Under the pieces are notes generated by a model. The model did not search any database and was not told where the DNA came from. It saw only the letters and a list, made by a program, of their open reading frames with translations. This document shows positions 29,965 through 40,488 of a DNA stretch of 64,000 nucleotides, piece by piece. The number at the start of each line of letters is the position of its first letter. Position 1 is the first letter of the stretch. Source of the stretch: an uncultured Flavobacteriaceae bacterium (GTDB lineage Bacteria; Bacteroidota; Bacteroidia; Flavobacteriales; Flavobacteriaceae); the NCBI GenBank assembly GCA_937944485.1, contig CALDYU010000001.1, forward strand, positions 1 through 64,000, read 5' to 3'. Position numbers and translations under genes: made by a program.

Positions 29965-30612
29965 ATGATAGACGAATTAGAATTATTAAAAAAAGACTGG
30001 CAAAAAAAGGACGATCAGCTCCCAAAATTGTCTTATAAAGAATTACATACCATGATTTGGAAGAAATCCTCTTCTATAGTAAAATGGATTGTGATTATAA
30101 GTATACTTGAATTTGCCTTACCGCATCTACTCTATTTAATACCAGGAACAAAAGACAGTATTTTGATGTACGAAAAATTAGGTATTAAAAATTTATCAAT
30201 TGGGTTATGGGTTACCGGGTATGGCATCACCGGATATTTTATTTTTCTTTTCTATAGGCGTTATAAAGAAATTTCTATTCTTGACAGTACCAAAGGGTTA
30301 ATGGAGAAAATTTTAAAAACAAGAAAAACGGTTAAATACTATGTAATTTACAGTCTCTCTTTTTTATTTTTAACATGCTGTATTCTCTTTATCAGTATGG
30401 CATTATCAGATAATCTATTGACGATTTTTAATCAGAATGGTAATGATCTTGCTGTTGCTCCTGACAAATTTCGAAGCATGTTATTATGGACAATGGGGAT
30501 TTTCTCCGTTGTAATGATACTTGTTATGGGGGCAATTTATTTTCTTTTATATGGGCTTTTGCTGCGAAGGTTAAATGGAAATTATAAAGAGCTTAAAAAG
30601 CTAGAAGTCTAA
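29965..30612 (+). CDS. Membrane protein, putative sigma-factor partner
   Basis: 215 aa; four hydrophobic helices; starts 4 nt after the ECF sigma stop. Confidence 0.7.
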   Translation: MIDELELLKKDWQKKDDQLPKLSYKELHTMIWKKSSSIVKWIVIISILEFALPHLLYLIPGTKDSILMYEKLGIKNLSIGLWVTGYGITGYFIFLFYRRYKEISILDSTKGLMEKILKTRKTVKYYVIYSLSFLFLTCCILFISMALSDNLLTIFNQNGNDLAVAPDKFRSMLLWTMGIFSVVMILVMGAIYFLLYGLLLRRLNGNYKELKKLEV

Positions 30613-31418
30613 TTTTTAGCACTATATCTTCTTGCTTGGTTTTCTTCTTCATAGGCTAATAATTCTTCTTTAGGTATAACTTTTAAAAAGGATGGATGTT
30701 GCTCAATAGCATACTCTAACTTTTCAATTATCGCATCAAAAGATTCTTCTTCATAGTCAATTTCTAAAGGCTCTTTAATGACCATTGATTGTAGAATTCC
30801 TTTTTTCTTTATGCGCAAGCCTTTTTTGTCAAAAGAACGCCGAAATCCATCAATTACAACTGGGACAACAACAGGTTTGTATTTTTTGATGATATGAGCG
30901 GTTCCCTTACGCAAAGGCTTCCAAGGGGTTGTAGTTCCCTGTGGAAAGGTTATAACCCAACCGTCATCTAAAGCTTTACCAATGTTAGAAATATCGCTAA
31001 ATTTTACTTTGCGATTGACATCTTTGCCTTCTGAACGCCATGTTCGTTCTACGCTGATAGAACCGGCATAGGCCATTATCTTTGTGAAAAAGCTCTTTTT
31101 CATTGTTTCAGCAGCCGCGATATAGTAAAAGTTCAACTTAGGCTGCCACAAATATCCCAAATTGCGAATAGAATCGTCGCGCCCTTTCAAACTAGCATTA
31201 AATACATGAAACATGGCAACTACATCTGCGAAGTAAGTCTGGTGATTACTAACAAAAAGAACATTGTTTTCAGGAAGGTTTCGTATTATTTCAGACCCCT
31301 CAATTTCGAGTTTATTAAAACGTTTGTATCGTTGATGCGTCATCACTCCTAAAATGCGGATGACCCATTTTTTTAATAATAAAATATGTCCGAAAGGATT
31401 TCTTTTAAATAATTTCAT
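30609..31418 (-). CDS. 1-acyl-sn-glycerol-3-phosphate acyltransferase
   Basis: VLFVSNHQTYFADVVAM (NHxxxxD variant) and FPQGTTTP motifs; start refined to MKLFKRNPFG. Confidence 0.88.
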   Translation of the reverse strand: MKLFKRNPFGHILLLKKWVIRILGVMTHQRYKRFNKLEIEGSEIIRNLPENNVLFVSNHQTYFADVVAMFHVFNASLKGRDDSIRNLGYLWQPKLNFYYIAAAETMKKSFFTKIMAYAGSISVERTWRSEGKDVNRKVKFSDISNIGKALDDGWVITFPQGTTTPWKPLRKGTAHIIKKYKPVVVPVVIDGFRRSFDKKGLRIKKKGILQSMVIKEPLEIDYEEESFDAIIEKLEYAIEQHPSFLKVIPKEELLAYEEENQARRYSAKN

Positions 31419-31470
31419 ACTACATACTATCAGGGGAATTCGTATTTGTGCAATGTACAAAATAAGTAGG

Positions 31471-32112
31471 TTAAAGTACCTGTCTCAAAAGTGCTTTGAC
31501 TTCACTAAGCATCATTGCCGTTGCTCCCCAAACCGTGTAACCATTTAGGCTAAAGGCAGGTACAAGAATATCTTTAGCATATGAGGTACTTAAATTTTGC
31601 TCAAATAAATTTCTGTCATCCATAAAATCGACTAATGAAACTTCAACAAGCGCCGCTACTTCTTCATCTTGTTTTATAAAAGGTAGTGGGTTTTTATAGA
31701 GACCTAAAAAAGGATAAACCTCAAAATTACTTGGAGGAATATAGACCGCACTCAATTGCTTTAGCACCTCTATTTCGGAAACTGGAACACCCACTTCTTC
31801 CCATGTTTCACGAAGGGCTGTTGCTTTCAAATCAACGTCAATGGCTTCAAATTTACCCCCAGGAAACGCGATTTGATTTGAATGCACGCCTTTATAAGTC
31901 TTTCTTAAAATCAATAATAAATGTGTCAGATCATGTGCATCAGGATAAAACAAGGCCATTACCCCAGCTTTCTTAGCAGCGTTGCGATCAAATTTTGAAT
32001 TCCGCAATTCCGCAACACGACCTTCTGGAGCCATTAAAAAGTGTGCCTCTTCTCCTGGTAAGGGTAGATTTTCTATTTTTGAAATTCGTTGTGTAAATAA
32101 ATTAAAATTCAT
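31471..32112 (-). CDS. NUDIX hydrolase, CoA pyrophosphatase-like
   Basis: GGKFEAIDVDLKATALRETWEEVGV NUDIX box; start refined to MNFNLFTQRISKIENLPLPGEEAH at 32112. Confidence 0.88.
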   Translation of the reverse strand: MNFNLFTQRISKIENLPLPGEEAHFLMAPEGRVAELRNSKFDRNAAKKAGVMALFYPDAHDLTHLLLILRKTYKGVHSNQIAFPGGKFEAIDVDLKATALRETWEEVGVPVSEIEVLKQLSAVYIPPSNFEVYPFLGLYKNPLPFIKQDEEVAALVEVSLVDFMDDRNLFEQNLSTSYAKDILVPAFSLNGYTVWGATAMMLSEVKALLRQVL

Positions 32113-32824
32113 GATATCTCGGAAAGTCTCGTTGTTTACAATAATAACACTATTATTTTTAGTGGGGTGCAAAGATGATTCTAGAAAAAAAAGTGTCACT
32201 ACACCTACTAAAAAAATTGTAGTGGATACCGTCGTAACACCAATTGACACTGTAGAGAAAAAATCTGAACCCTTTAAATTAACGGAAGAAAATGCTATTG
32301 AATTTTTCTTTAATTATCAAAAAGGACTGAATGTTAATAAGGTTAAACTAACTACAAATCTAGGTAGTTTTACAGTGCAATTATTTGACAACGTACCTTA
32401 CCACAAGGCCAATTTTATATATTTAGCACGATCAGGCTATTTTGATGGCACACAATTTCATAGGGTAGTTAAAGATTTTATTATTCAAGGTGGAAATGCA
32501 GATGACAAGGCAACGGCAGACCGAAGACGAAAAATAGGGCGTTATTTATTACCCCCAGATACGCGTAAAGGTCATAAACATCATAGGGGTGTTATCTCTA
32601 TGCCCAGTAGCGAAACTGATAATCCGCATAAGTTGGCATCACCCTATGAATTTTTCATTGTGGTTACCAAACCAGGTTCCTATCATCTTGATGGTGACTA
32701 TACCCCTTTTGGAAAAGTCATTCAAGGCATGAGCGTAGTTGATAAAATTAATAATGTACCTGTTGGCAAAGGAGATTGGCCTTTTAATAATGTTTACATT
32801 GAAAAAGTAGAGGTACTGAAATGA
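32111..32824 (+). CDS. Peptidyl-prolyl cis-trans isomerase (cyclophilin type), lipoprotein
   Basis: Start refined to MISRKVSLFTIITLLFLVGC (lipobox); FDGTQFHRVVKDFIIQGGN cyclophilin motif. Confidence 0.9.
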   Translation: MISRKVSLFTIITLLFLVGCKDDSRKKSVTTPTKKIVVDTVVTPIDTVEKKSEPFKLTEENAIEFFFNYQKGLNVNKVKLTTNLGSFTVQLFDNVPYHKANFIYLARSGYFDGTQFHRVVKDFIIQGGNADDKATADRRRKIGRYLLPPDTRKGHKHHRGVISMPSSETDNPHKLASPYEFFIVVTKPGSYHLDGDYTPFGKVIQGMSVVDKINNVPVGKGDWPFNNVYIEKVEVLK

Positions 32825-32833
32825 TTCATACTA

Positions 32834-33445
32834 CTAGCTTTCTTTTTTATAGATAGAAGGCAATGATATCTTAAATTTTACAACGAGTAGACGTATTGCT
32901 ATAATCACCAGTATACCTCCTAAATAAGCGTATTCTGCATTCATCGGCAGTAATCGAAAAAGAAAATAGCAAAACCCACCAAATATACACGCGGTTGCAT
33001 AAATCTCTTTTCTAAAAATAACCGGAATTTCATTGCATAAAATATCACGTAGTACGCCTCCAAAGCTCGCCGTAATAGTACCAAGAGCCACACAAATTAT
33101 TGGAGACAAATCTGCCGAAAGTCCCTTTTCTATACCCGCCATAGTAAAAAGGCCGATACCAATTGTGTCAAAAAGAAATAGCGTTTTTCTTAAGTATTTC
33201 AGTTGATTTACGAGCAAAACTGCCAATATTACATTCACCAAAACAATTACGATGTATGTATGGTCACGCATCCAAACAACTGGTGTATTACCAATTAATA
33301 TATCTCTTAGCGTTCCCCCGCCAATTGCAGTTACAAATGCAATGATAAATACCCCAAATAAATCGAGTTTCTTTTCCATCGCAATTAAAACCCCTGATAT
33401 GGCAAAAGCTGCTGTACCTAAAACATCAATAGTTAGATAAAACAT
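32834..33445 (-). CDS. Trimeric intracellular cation channel (TRIC / UPF0126) family protein
   Basis: 203 aa; duplicated GTAAFAISGVLIAMEKKLDLFGVFIIAFVTAIGGGTLRDIL / GLFTMAGIEKGL...GTITASFGGVLRDIL. Confidence 0.92.
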   Translation of the reverse strand: MFYLTIDVLGTAAFAISGVLIAMEKKLDLFGVFIIAFVTAIGGGTLRDILIGNTPVVWMRDHTYIVIVLVNVILAVLLVNQLKYLRKTLFLFDTIGIGLFTMAGIEKGLSADLSPIICVALGTITASFGGVLRDILCNEIPVIFRKEIYATACIFGGFCYFLFRLLPMNAEYAYLGGILVIIAIRLLVVKFKISLPSIYKKES

Positions 33446-33695
33446 GAATCATTAAATATTCAAAGTTCAAAGTTCAAATGTATTGTAAAATTAACATCTT
33501 CAAAGATGCAGCAAACTTAATTTATTAATTTCTAAATCATTATAACCTAATTTCTAAATAAGATAAAGCGTATATTTTATCAATTTCTACTTAGAAATAT
33601 TGAACACTGGTTAAATTATTCTACTGACCCGAAATATCCTTTGCCGTAAGTAAAAAATGCCAAACTTTCGCTTAGCATTCCATATCAGCATAGTA

Positions 33696-34742
33696 CTATT
33701 TAGCCAATTGCCTATCTAATTCTTTTTGCTGAGAAATTCTATATTTCAATACATTAATATAACGTAATGCTTCTTTAATGTCATATTCTGTATAAGAGCG
33801 CTGTGCCCATGCTAGGGCTTTGTTTAAATCACCATTAATTTCATTAATGATAGCCATATTGTAACATGCCCGACCTGCTATTTTAGCATTATCATTTGAT
33901 ACTTCTTCTTGCCATAACTCCGCAGCACTATCCCACTGTCCACTTCTTGCTCTACGCATAGCAGCTTCAAATTTATCAGTGCCTTTTACAAAGTAATCAC
34001 GTGTCACTCTTCGCTTTTGAGGTGATATCCGTTTCGCATAATAATCGCCAATATGACTACTCGTTTGAATCACTTTTTCTTTACGATTTAAAATTGCTTT
34101 TACAGCATTCATAGGATTAATACCCTTCCCACTTGAAACTATATTATTGTCAAACGCATATTCATCCAAAATTTGTTTAACTGCTGGATCATAAATACGC
34201 CAACCATTTTTTACTTTCGTTCTTAAGGTTAAGGCTACAGCTGGAACTTTTTTCTTTATTCCGAAAGCATTCGGAATTTCCATTTCTGTCACCTCTGAAT
34301 CGGCTTTAGTATCTGTATCATAAAATGCAAGAGAAAACAAAACATCAACCTTATGTTCCTCGCATATAGCCTCTACCTGATCCCAAGTTAAAGCAGCAGG
34401 CAAAACACCCAATCCTTTTCGTACATTAGGTGCTTCGAGTACTCGAACAACATCAAAACGTCCTAAGCGCTCTAGTTCTGATTTCACAGATGCTACCGCT
34501 GCCGCTGCGCCGTCTTTATCTAAATTCTTTCCTTCAGCTGACAATATTTTATCAATTGTATCGATACCATGTGTACCTTCAGCAGGAAGACTTCTATTAA
34601 TAATACCAATGTGTAAAACATCGGAAGCGATCGACACGGGGGCGGGTTCTACCGTGTTCATAGTTAATTGGTTCGTAGCGCTACAAGAAGCAAACAAAAA
34701 TCCGATGGTTGCAACTACATAAATGTGATTGAAAAGTTTCAT
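33696..34742 (-). CDS. DUF6340-like lipoprotein
   Basis: 348 aa; lipobox FLFASCSATNQ; VLHIGIINRSLP; C-terminal TPR-like YNMAIINEINGDLNKALAWAQRSY. Confidence 0.75.
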   Translation of the reverse strand: MKLFNHIYVVATIGFLFASCSATNQLTMNTVEPAPVSIASDVLHIGIINRSLPAEGTHGIDTIDKILSAEGKNLDKDGAAAAVASVKSELERLGRFDVVRVLEAPNVRKGLGVLPAALTWDQVEAICEEHKVDVLFSLAFYDTDTKADSEVTEMEIPNAFGIKKKVPAVALTLRTKVKNGWRIYDPAVKQILDEYAFDNNIVSSGKGINPMNAVKAILNRKEKVIQTSSHIGDYYAKRISPQKRRVTRDYFVKGTDKFEAAMRRARSGQWDSAAELWQEEVSNDNAKIAGRACYNMAIINEINGDLNKALAWAQRSYTEYDIKEALRYINVLKYRISQQKELDRQLAK

Positions 34743-34894
34743 GGGCGTAGGTTTTTGGGAAATTACGTCGAAGCCCTATATTTTTAGCTAAGACGCTTAC
34801 AACCAAACAGATAAAATGTTAAATTATTGTATCTTGATTGATTTTAAACCTACGTTTTTTAAAAATTATGAAGTAAAATAGAATTGCAATTAAA

Positions 34895-35833
34895 TCACTT
34901 AATTGGCGTAATTACAATATTGCGTAATTCAACCGGACCATGATCTCCTTGAATCATAATAGGCCCAGCGACGGCCTCATTATTGTCTAAGGCACCACCA
35001 GTCATTCCAGGTATATTTTGATTATTAATTATCGTTTTACCATTAGCAACTATGGTGACCCGTCGTCCGATGAGTGTAATATCATATTCTTGCCATTCCT
35101 CTGCTGGTTTGGCTACCATTTCATTGGGCGTTAGTAATCCGTAGATTCCTCCAAAAAGTATATTCGAAGGCTCTAAACCAATATTATCAGCAATTTGCAC
35201 CTCATAACGTCCTCTCAAATAAACACCGCTATTACTTCCTTTAGGGTATTTAAATTCTAGATGTAATTTAAAATCTGTAAACTTCTCATCCGTTATTAAA
35301 TTCGCTCCTGATTTCGGACTTTGTAGTACGCCATCTTTTACAACCCACTGGTTTTCACCTAAGGCTGTCCAACCACTTAAATCTTTTCCATTAAATAGTA
35401 CTTTTGGTTTGCCCCATTTCGGATTTTCAACATAAGCTAATTTTGGCGATCTCTTGGCTTTCCATGCATATGCCTTCCCATCTGTATAAATTAAAGTGCC
35501 TCTTAGTTCATCAGCCTTTAACGTACCAAACAATTGCATATCGAACCCTTTGGGCTCCCATTGATTAGGAATTGTAAAATTAAACGTACCGTCGTGAAAC
35601 TTGATCTCAGCAACAGGTCTCGCACTACCAAATTTATAACAAAAACGACCTATTAGTGTACTGTTACCTGAATGTTTGATTTCTAACCATGAAGGCACCT
35701 CTTTATCATCTTCAGTAATGGTAAGGTTCCACCGTCCTTCAAGTGCTTTCATATCTTGAGAAGCCACAAAAAACACATTTACTAAAAGTACAGCAAGGGT
35801 AATGACGGTTCTAATTTTCATAGTTATCTTCAA
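34895..35833 (-). CDS. DUF1080 (3-keto-disaccharide hydrolase) domain protein, secreted
   Basis: 312 aa; VLFNGKDLSGWTALGENQWVVKDGVLQ, EFKYPKGSNSGVYLRGRYEVQI. Confidence 0.9.
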   Translation of the reverse strand: MKITMKIRTVITLAVLLVNVFFVASQDMKALEGRWNLTITEDDKEVPSWLEIKHSGNSTLIGRFCYKFGSARPVAEIKFHDGTFNFTIPNQWEPKGFDMQLFGTLKADELRGTLIYTDGKAYAWKAKRSPKLAYVENPKWGKPKVLFNGKDLSGWTALGENQWVVKDGVLQSPKSGANLITDEKFTDFKLHLEFKYPKGSNSGVYLRGRYEVQIADNIGLEPSNILFGGIYGLLTPNEMVAKPAEEWQEYDITLIGRRVTIVANGKTIINNQNIPGMTGGALDNNEAVAGPIMIQGDHGPVELRNIVITPIK

Positions 35834-35882
35834 TAGTGATTAGGTAACAGTAAATATAATGAACTCATCTAAAGAAAAAAAC

Positions 35883-35890
35883 TACTTTTG
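35883..35890 (+). promoter_or_regulatory. Candidate -7 element (TACTTTTG) upstream of the thioesterase gene
   Basis: Exact TAnnTTTG match about 75 bp before the ATG at 35968; no clear -33 TTTG. Confidence 0.35.
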
Positions 35891-35967
35891 AGAAGTACAA
35901 TTACGAACATCTTGAAATAAATGATACACGATGCTGCGCATTGAGATTTTTTTTAAAACTCCTACAT

Positions 35968-36405
35968 ATGAACAAAGCAATGGCCTTATTTAAATCATAC
36001 TTGGGTAAAGACTCTTCAAATTCTATTTCTCCTTTAATGCGCTGGCTAAACCCTACGCTTTTGAGTGCTTCTGAAGGAGTATTAGAATTTTCATATCTTA
36101 TTCGTGAAGAAATGACCAACCCAATGGGCATTCTACATGGGGGCACTACCGCTGCAATTATTGATGATGCGGTAGGTGCAGCCGTTTATTCCTTAGGTAA
36201 ACCAAATATATATACTACTGTAAATTTAGCCGTTGATTATTTTGCATCTGCTAAAGCAGGAGATACTATAATTGCGCTAACATCGATTACTAAAAACGGG
36301 AATCAAATTGTCAATACCTCTTGCGAGGTATGGAATGCTGACAAAACGCAAATGATCGCGAAAGGTCATTCAAATTTGATTAAAATAGATCGCATTAAGA
36401 AATAA
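35968..36405 (+). CDS. PaaI family (hotdog-fold) thioesterase
   Basis: MTNPMGILHGGTTAAIIDDAVGAAVYSLG hotdog motif. Confidence 0.9.
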   Translation: MNKAMALFKSYLGKDSSNSISPLMRWLNPTLLSASEGVLEFSYLIREEMTNPMGILHGGTTAAIIDDAVGAAVYSLGKPNIYTTVNLAVDYFASAKAGDTIIALTSITKNGNQIVNTSCEVWNADKTQMIAKGHSNLIKIDRIKK

Positions 36406-36454
36406 TTTGGCTATCTAATTAAACAGAACAATGCGCCGTGTTCAACTTTTCAGT

Positions 36455-38110
36455 CTATTTCTTTTTGCCAGGTATTTCTTGTCCGTTTTGATGTAATGTA
36501 AGTTGAATTACATTACCAGAATCGTCTCGGTCAAAGACCAGTTTTGCCGCCACTACTTTCAAAAAGAAAGTATCTTTTGATTCAGGAAAAACTTCAAACT
36601 GTGGTTGCCCTGTTGCTTGAATATAAAGTTTGTCATCTTTCGTAGTTACCGTGATACTAAATGTAGGAGCGAGCTCATATTCCCCTACATATTGCGGTAA
36701 TATTTTCGTGTCTATCTCGATTTCTTCTTTTTCAGTAGCTGGTTTTCTATCTGTTTCAACACCTTCGCTTTTGTTTATACGTTCAGAAAAAATTACCGTT
36801 TTCTTACCATTTTGAATTGCAAATTTACAAGAGGCTAATCCGTCACTAAAAACAAATTCGTTTTCTGATAGTGCATAAATAGGAAGCTTATCACTACCCT
36901 CCCTTTGGCTAAATAAACTGCCATTTTCGAAAGTTATAGACCTTAAAACATCTTCATCAAAAACGTAGTTTCCTACCCATTTCTTCATTTGCGCATCAGT
37001 TAAAGAAATTTTAGCAGTAGCAGCAGTTTCATAAGGCTTTCCCAGCGCATGTGCTGCTATTTTAACAGAAATTTCTTGAGGGTGAGATCCGTCGCGATTA
37101 GTTAAAACAATGAGATACATATCTTCCGAAGGAACATAAATTCCCGAAGTTGTGTAGCCAAAAATACCTCCTCCGTGCTCTATCGAAGGTGTTCCATTAA
37201 TTTCACTTACTGCCCATCCGTAACCGTAATTTGTTGGTTTGCCATTATTTAGGGTAGTATTAGAAAATGCTTTTTTTCTGCTTTCTTGCAAGATTAAAGT
37301 ATTACTATGAATAGCTCTATGCCATAATAACATATCATCTACAGTAGACATTAATGCACCGGCTGCATAAGGCCAAGTCATACTCATTGGTATAGCCTTC
37401 TGCCATCCATCCTGATAAGGCGAATAACCTTCTGCTCTATTTGAAATTAACTTTGTCTTGCTACCGTAATAAGAATTTTTCATGCCCAAAGGTTTGAAAA
37501 TATGATCTGTAATAAAATCAGCATAAGACTGCCTTGATACCTTTTCAATAATCTGCCCCAAAAGAATATAGCCCGAATTGTTGTACAAATATTTTTCTCC
37601 TGGATCAAAATCCATTGGTTCATTTTTAAAAAAGTCCACAATATCTTTTGGAGTATGATCTTTGCGTGCGAATTCTATAAAATCTAGCATACCCGTATAG
37701 CTTTTTATACCCGACGTATGATTTAATAAATGGTGTATGGTAATTGTTTTTCCATTCGTAGGATAATCTGGAATATGCTTCGTGATTTCATCTTCAATAG
37801 CCAATTTTCCTTGTTCTTCAAGCATTAAGATTGCAACAGCTGTAAATTGTTTGGTAATTGATCCTATTTCTATGACATTCTCTGGTTTCATAGGAACTTG
37901 TAATTCTAAATTAGCCATTCCAAAAGCTTTACGATACAGCACTTTCCCATCTTTATATACTAAAGCAGTAACACCAGGGTTATTTCCTGAATAATCCTGA
38001 GAAAGAAGGTCATCAACTTTGCTTTCAAAGTTTTGTGTAAGTGAAAAATTACTACTTAACATCGCCGCTACAAATAATATAAGCGTACCTATTTTATTGC
38101 TGTTCTTCAT
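36455..38110 (-). CDS. Serine hydrolase (class C beta-lactamase/penicillin-binding family)
   Basis: 551 aa; EIGSITKQFTAVA (SxxK), YNNSGY (YxN), EHGGGIFG. Confidence 0.93.
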   Translation of the reverse strand: MKNSNKIGTLILFVAAMLSSNFSLTQNFESKVDDLLSQDYSGNNPGVTALVYKDGKVLYRKAFGMANLELQVPMKPENVIEIGSITKQFTAVAILMLEEQGKLAIEDEITKHIPDYPTNGKTITIHHLLNHTSGIKSYTGMLDFIEFARKDHTPKDIVDFFKNEPMDFDPGEKYLYNNSGYILLGQIIEKVSRQSYADFITDHIFKPLGMKNSYYGSKTKLISNRAEGYSPYQDGWQKAIPMSMTWPYAAGALMSTVDDMLLWHRAIHSNTLILQESRKKAFSNTTLNNGKPTNYGYGWAVSEINGTPSIEHGGGIFGYTTSGIYVPSEDMYLIVLTNRDGSHPQEISVKIAAHALGKPYETAATAKISLTDAQMKKWVGNYVFDEDVLRSITFENGSLFSQREGSDKLPIYALSENEFVFSDGLASCKFAIQNGKKTVIFSERINKSEGVETDRKPATEKEEIEIDTKILPQYVGEYELAPTFSITVTTKDDKLYIQATGQPQFEVFPESKDTFFLKVVAAKLVFDRDDSGNVIQLTLHQNGQEIPGKKK

Positions 38111-38253
38111 AATATGCTGGGATTGATTTTTTATTATTTAAAGATATGACGCCATGTTTAGCTTTGAGTTACATAATATGAAAATTTTTTATCAATTCCA
38201 CTATCTTGGAAAGATCTAAAAATCAGTATCTTTCTTATCTAAAATTTCGGAAA

Positions 38254-40446
38254 ATGAAACACCAACTTCTGACTCTCCTATCCGCCTTAATTTTTTGCAG
38301 TTTAAACGCACAAGAATCGATATTAGGCTTTACTCCTGAAAATACAAAAAAGCAACAACAATTAGAAGTAGCATTTGAATCTAAATTAAAGGCTAGCAAT
38401 CTTGATAAATGGATGCAACGCATGGCTGCCGAACCCCATTGGGTAGGCACAGCGTACGGAGAAAAAAATGCCAATTGGATTCAAAAGCAATTCAAATCAT
38501 GGGGTTATGATGCCAAAATTGAAACCTATCACGTCTTATTTCCGTATCCGAAAATTCGATTATTGGAATTAAAAAGTCCAACACCTTATAAAGCAAAATT
38601 AAAGGCAGTACCTGTGGCAGGAGATGAATTCACAGCGCAAGGTGATGCTTTACTTCCAAGTTACAATGCCTTTTCTAGGGATGGAGATGTAACAGCAGAG
38701 TTGGTTTTCGTGAACTACGGAATTCCTAGAGACTATGAAATCCTAGAAAAATTAGGAATTGATGTGAAGGGTAAAATTGTAATAGCTAAATACCAAGGTT
38801 CATGGCGAGGCATCAAACCAAAACTGGCAGCAGAAAAAGGAGCTATCGGATGTATTATTTATTCTGACCCTGCGGATGATGGTTACGGTCGCGGTGATGT
38901 TTATCCCAAAGGAGCATTTAAAAATAAAACTGGAGTGCAAAGAGGTTCGGTAATGGATATGCCTACCTACCCTGGCGATGTATTGACACCAGGCTATGGA
39001 GCAACTAAAGACGCCAAGCGTTTGGATCGCAAAGACGCACCAACGATTACAAAAATTCCCGTTTTACCAATTTCTTACGAAGATGCCCAACCTTTATTGG
39101 CAGCTTTAGACGGAGCCGTAGCCCCCCGATCTTGGCGAGGTGGTTTACCCATTACCTATCATATTGGTCCTGGACCTGCCAAAGTACATTTGAAATTAGA
39201 GTTTGATTGGAAACTCGTACCAGCCCATAATGTAATCGCTACCATGAAAGGAACAGACTTTCCTGATCAATGGGTAATGCGCGGTAATCACCACGATGCA
39301 TGGGTACATGGGGCTAATGACCCCGTAAGTGGAATGGTGGCTTTAATGGAAGAAGCCCGTGCCGTGGGTGAATTGGTTAAAAAAGGAAATAAACCCAAAC
39401 GCACCTTAGTGTATTGTGCTTGGGATGCTGAAGAACCTGGACTTATTGGGTCTACCGAATGGGTGGAAGACCATAAAGCCGAATTACAACAGAAGGTAGT
39501 AGCCTATATTAATACAGATGGCAACGGTCGCGGTTTTCTGGGCGCAGGAGGTTCACATAGTTTGCAAGCGATGGTTGGTCAAGTAGGTGCTGCGGTTGCT
39601 GACCCTCAAAAAGGAGTTTCTATCAAAGAACGAAAAAGTGCGGTAGATATGGTTCGTGGTGGTAACGAAGCCTTTGAACTTTATGCTTTAGGTTCTGGTT
39701 CAGACTACACCCCCTTTATTCAACATGCTGGTATCGCTTCTTTAAACCTTGGGTTCGGTGGAGAAAATGCCGGTGGTGAATACCATACCATATACGATAC
39801 CTACCCACATTACAAACGCTTTAAAGATCCCGATTTTGCTTACGGAGTAGCTTTAGCAAATACGGCTGGGCGAATCACATTACGATTGGCAAATGCCGAT
39901 GTATTACCCTTTGAATTCAGACAATGGCATAGTACCGTATCTGGCTATCTCACTGAAATAATGACCGAGACTGATAAAATGAGAACCTCTGTTGAAAAGC
40001 ATAATATGATGGTCGCCAAAAATATGTTTGAATTAGCGGCTGACCCTAAAAAACCTTTTCTAAAACCAGCTAAAAAAGAAGCTGTGCCCTATATGGATTT
40101 TACCCCCCTACAAAATGAATTAGCTAAGTTAAAAATAACCATTAGTGCCTTATCTAAAATTGAAATTTCGACGCTTTCTAAAGAACGCCTCTTAAGTTTA
40201 AATAGTCGTCTAATGCTTGCAGAACGTGTTTTAACTTCAGAAGAAGGCCTACCAAGGCGTTCATGGTACAAACATCAAATTTATGCCCCTGGTTTCTACA
40301 CAGGTTATGGCGTTAAAACATTGCCTGGCGTAAGAGAAGCGGTAGAAGAAAAGAACTGGAAAGAGGCACAAGATCAGATTATAAAATTGTCAAAAACCCT
40401 TAAGAACTTTAACAAGCATTTACAAGAAATAGCCGCAATGCTCTAA
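38254..40446 (+). CDS. M28 family metallopeptidase (glutamate carboxypeptidase II-like) with PA and dimerisation domains
   Basis: GNHHDAWVHGANDPVSGMVALMEEAR, AWDAEEPGLIGSTEWVE; start refined to MKHQLLTLLSALIF. Confidence 0.92.
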   Translation: MKHQLLTLLSALIFCSLNAQESILGFTPENTKKQQQLEVAFESKLKASNLDKWMQRMAAEPHWVGTAYGEKNANWIQKQFKSWGYDAKIETYHVLFPYPKIRLLELKSPTPYKAKLKAVPVAGDEFTAQGDALLPSYNAFSRDGDVTAELVFVNYGIPRDYEILEKLGIDVKGKIVIAKYQGSWRGIKPKLAAEKGAIGCIIYSDPADDGYGRGDVYPKGAFKNKTGVQRGSVMDMPTYPGDVLTPGYGATKDAKRLDRKDAPTITKIPVLPISYEDAQPLLAALDGAVAPRSWRGGLPITYHIGPGPAKVHLKLEFDWKLVPAHNVIATMKGTDFPDQWVMRGNHHDAWVHGANDPVSGMVALMEEARAVGELVKKGNKPKRTLVYCAWDAEEPGLIGSTEWVEDHKAELQQKVVAYINTDGNGRGFLGAGGSHSLQAMVGQVGAAVADPQKGVSIKERKSAVDMVRGGNEAFELYALGSGSDYTPFIQHAGIASLNLGFGGENAGGEYHTIYDTYPHYKRFKDPDFAYGVALANTAGRITLRLANADVLPFEFRQWHSTVSGYLTEIMTETDKMRTSVEKHNMMVAKNMFELAADPKKPFLKPAKKEAVPYMDFTPLQNELAKLKITISALSKIEISTLSKERLLSLNSRLMLAERVLTSEEGLPRRSWYKHQIYAPGFYTGYGVKTLPGVREAVEEKNWKEAQDQIIKLSKTLKNFNKHLQEIAAML

Positions 40447-40488
40447 TTTAAATTCGTATTTTAGATAGTATACATTTTCAAAATTATT

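Noticed and set aside
31686-31976. Plus-strand 96-aa ORF inside the NUDIX gene
   Set aside because: Antisense to a clear NUDIX box; no supporting motif.
33446-33695. Short repeats (ttcaaagttcaaagttcaaa; AATTTCTAAAT copies) in the gap after the TRIC gene
   Set aside because: AT-rich and short; no spacer regularity for CRISPR and no convincing RNA fold.
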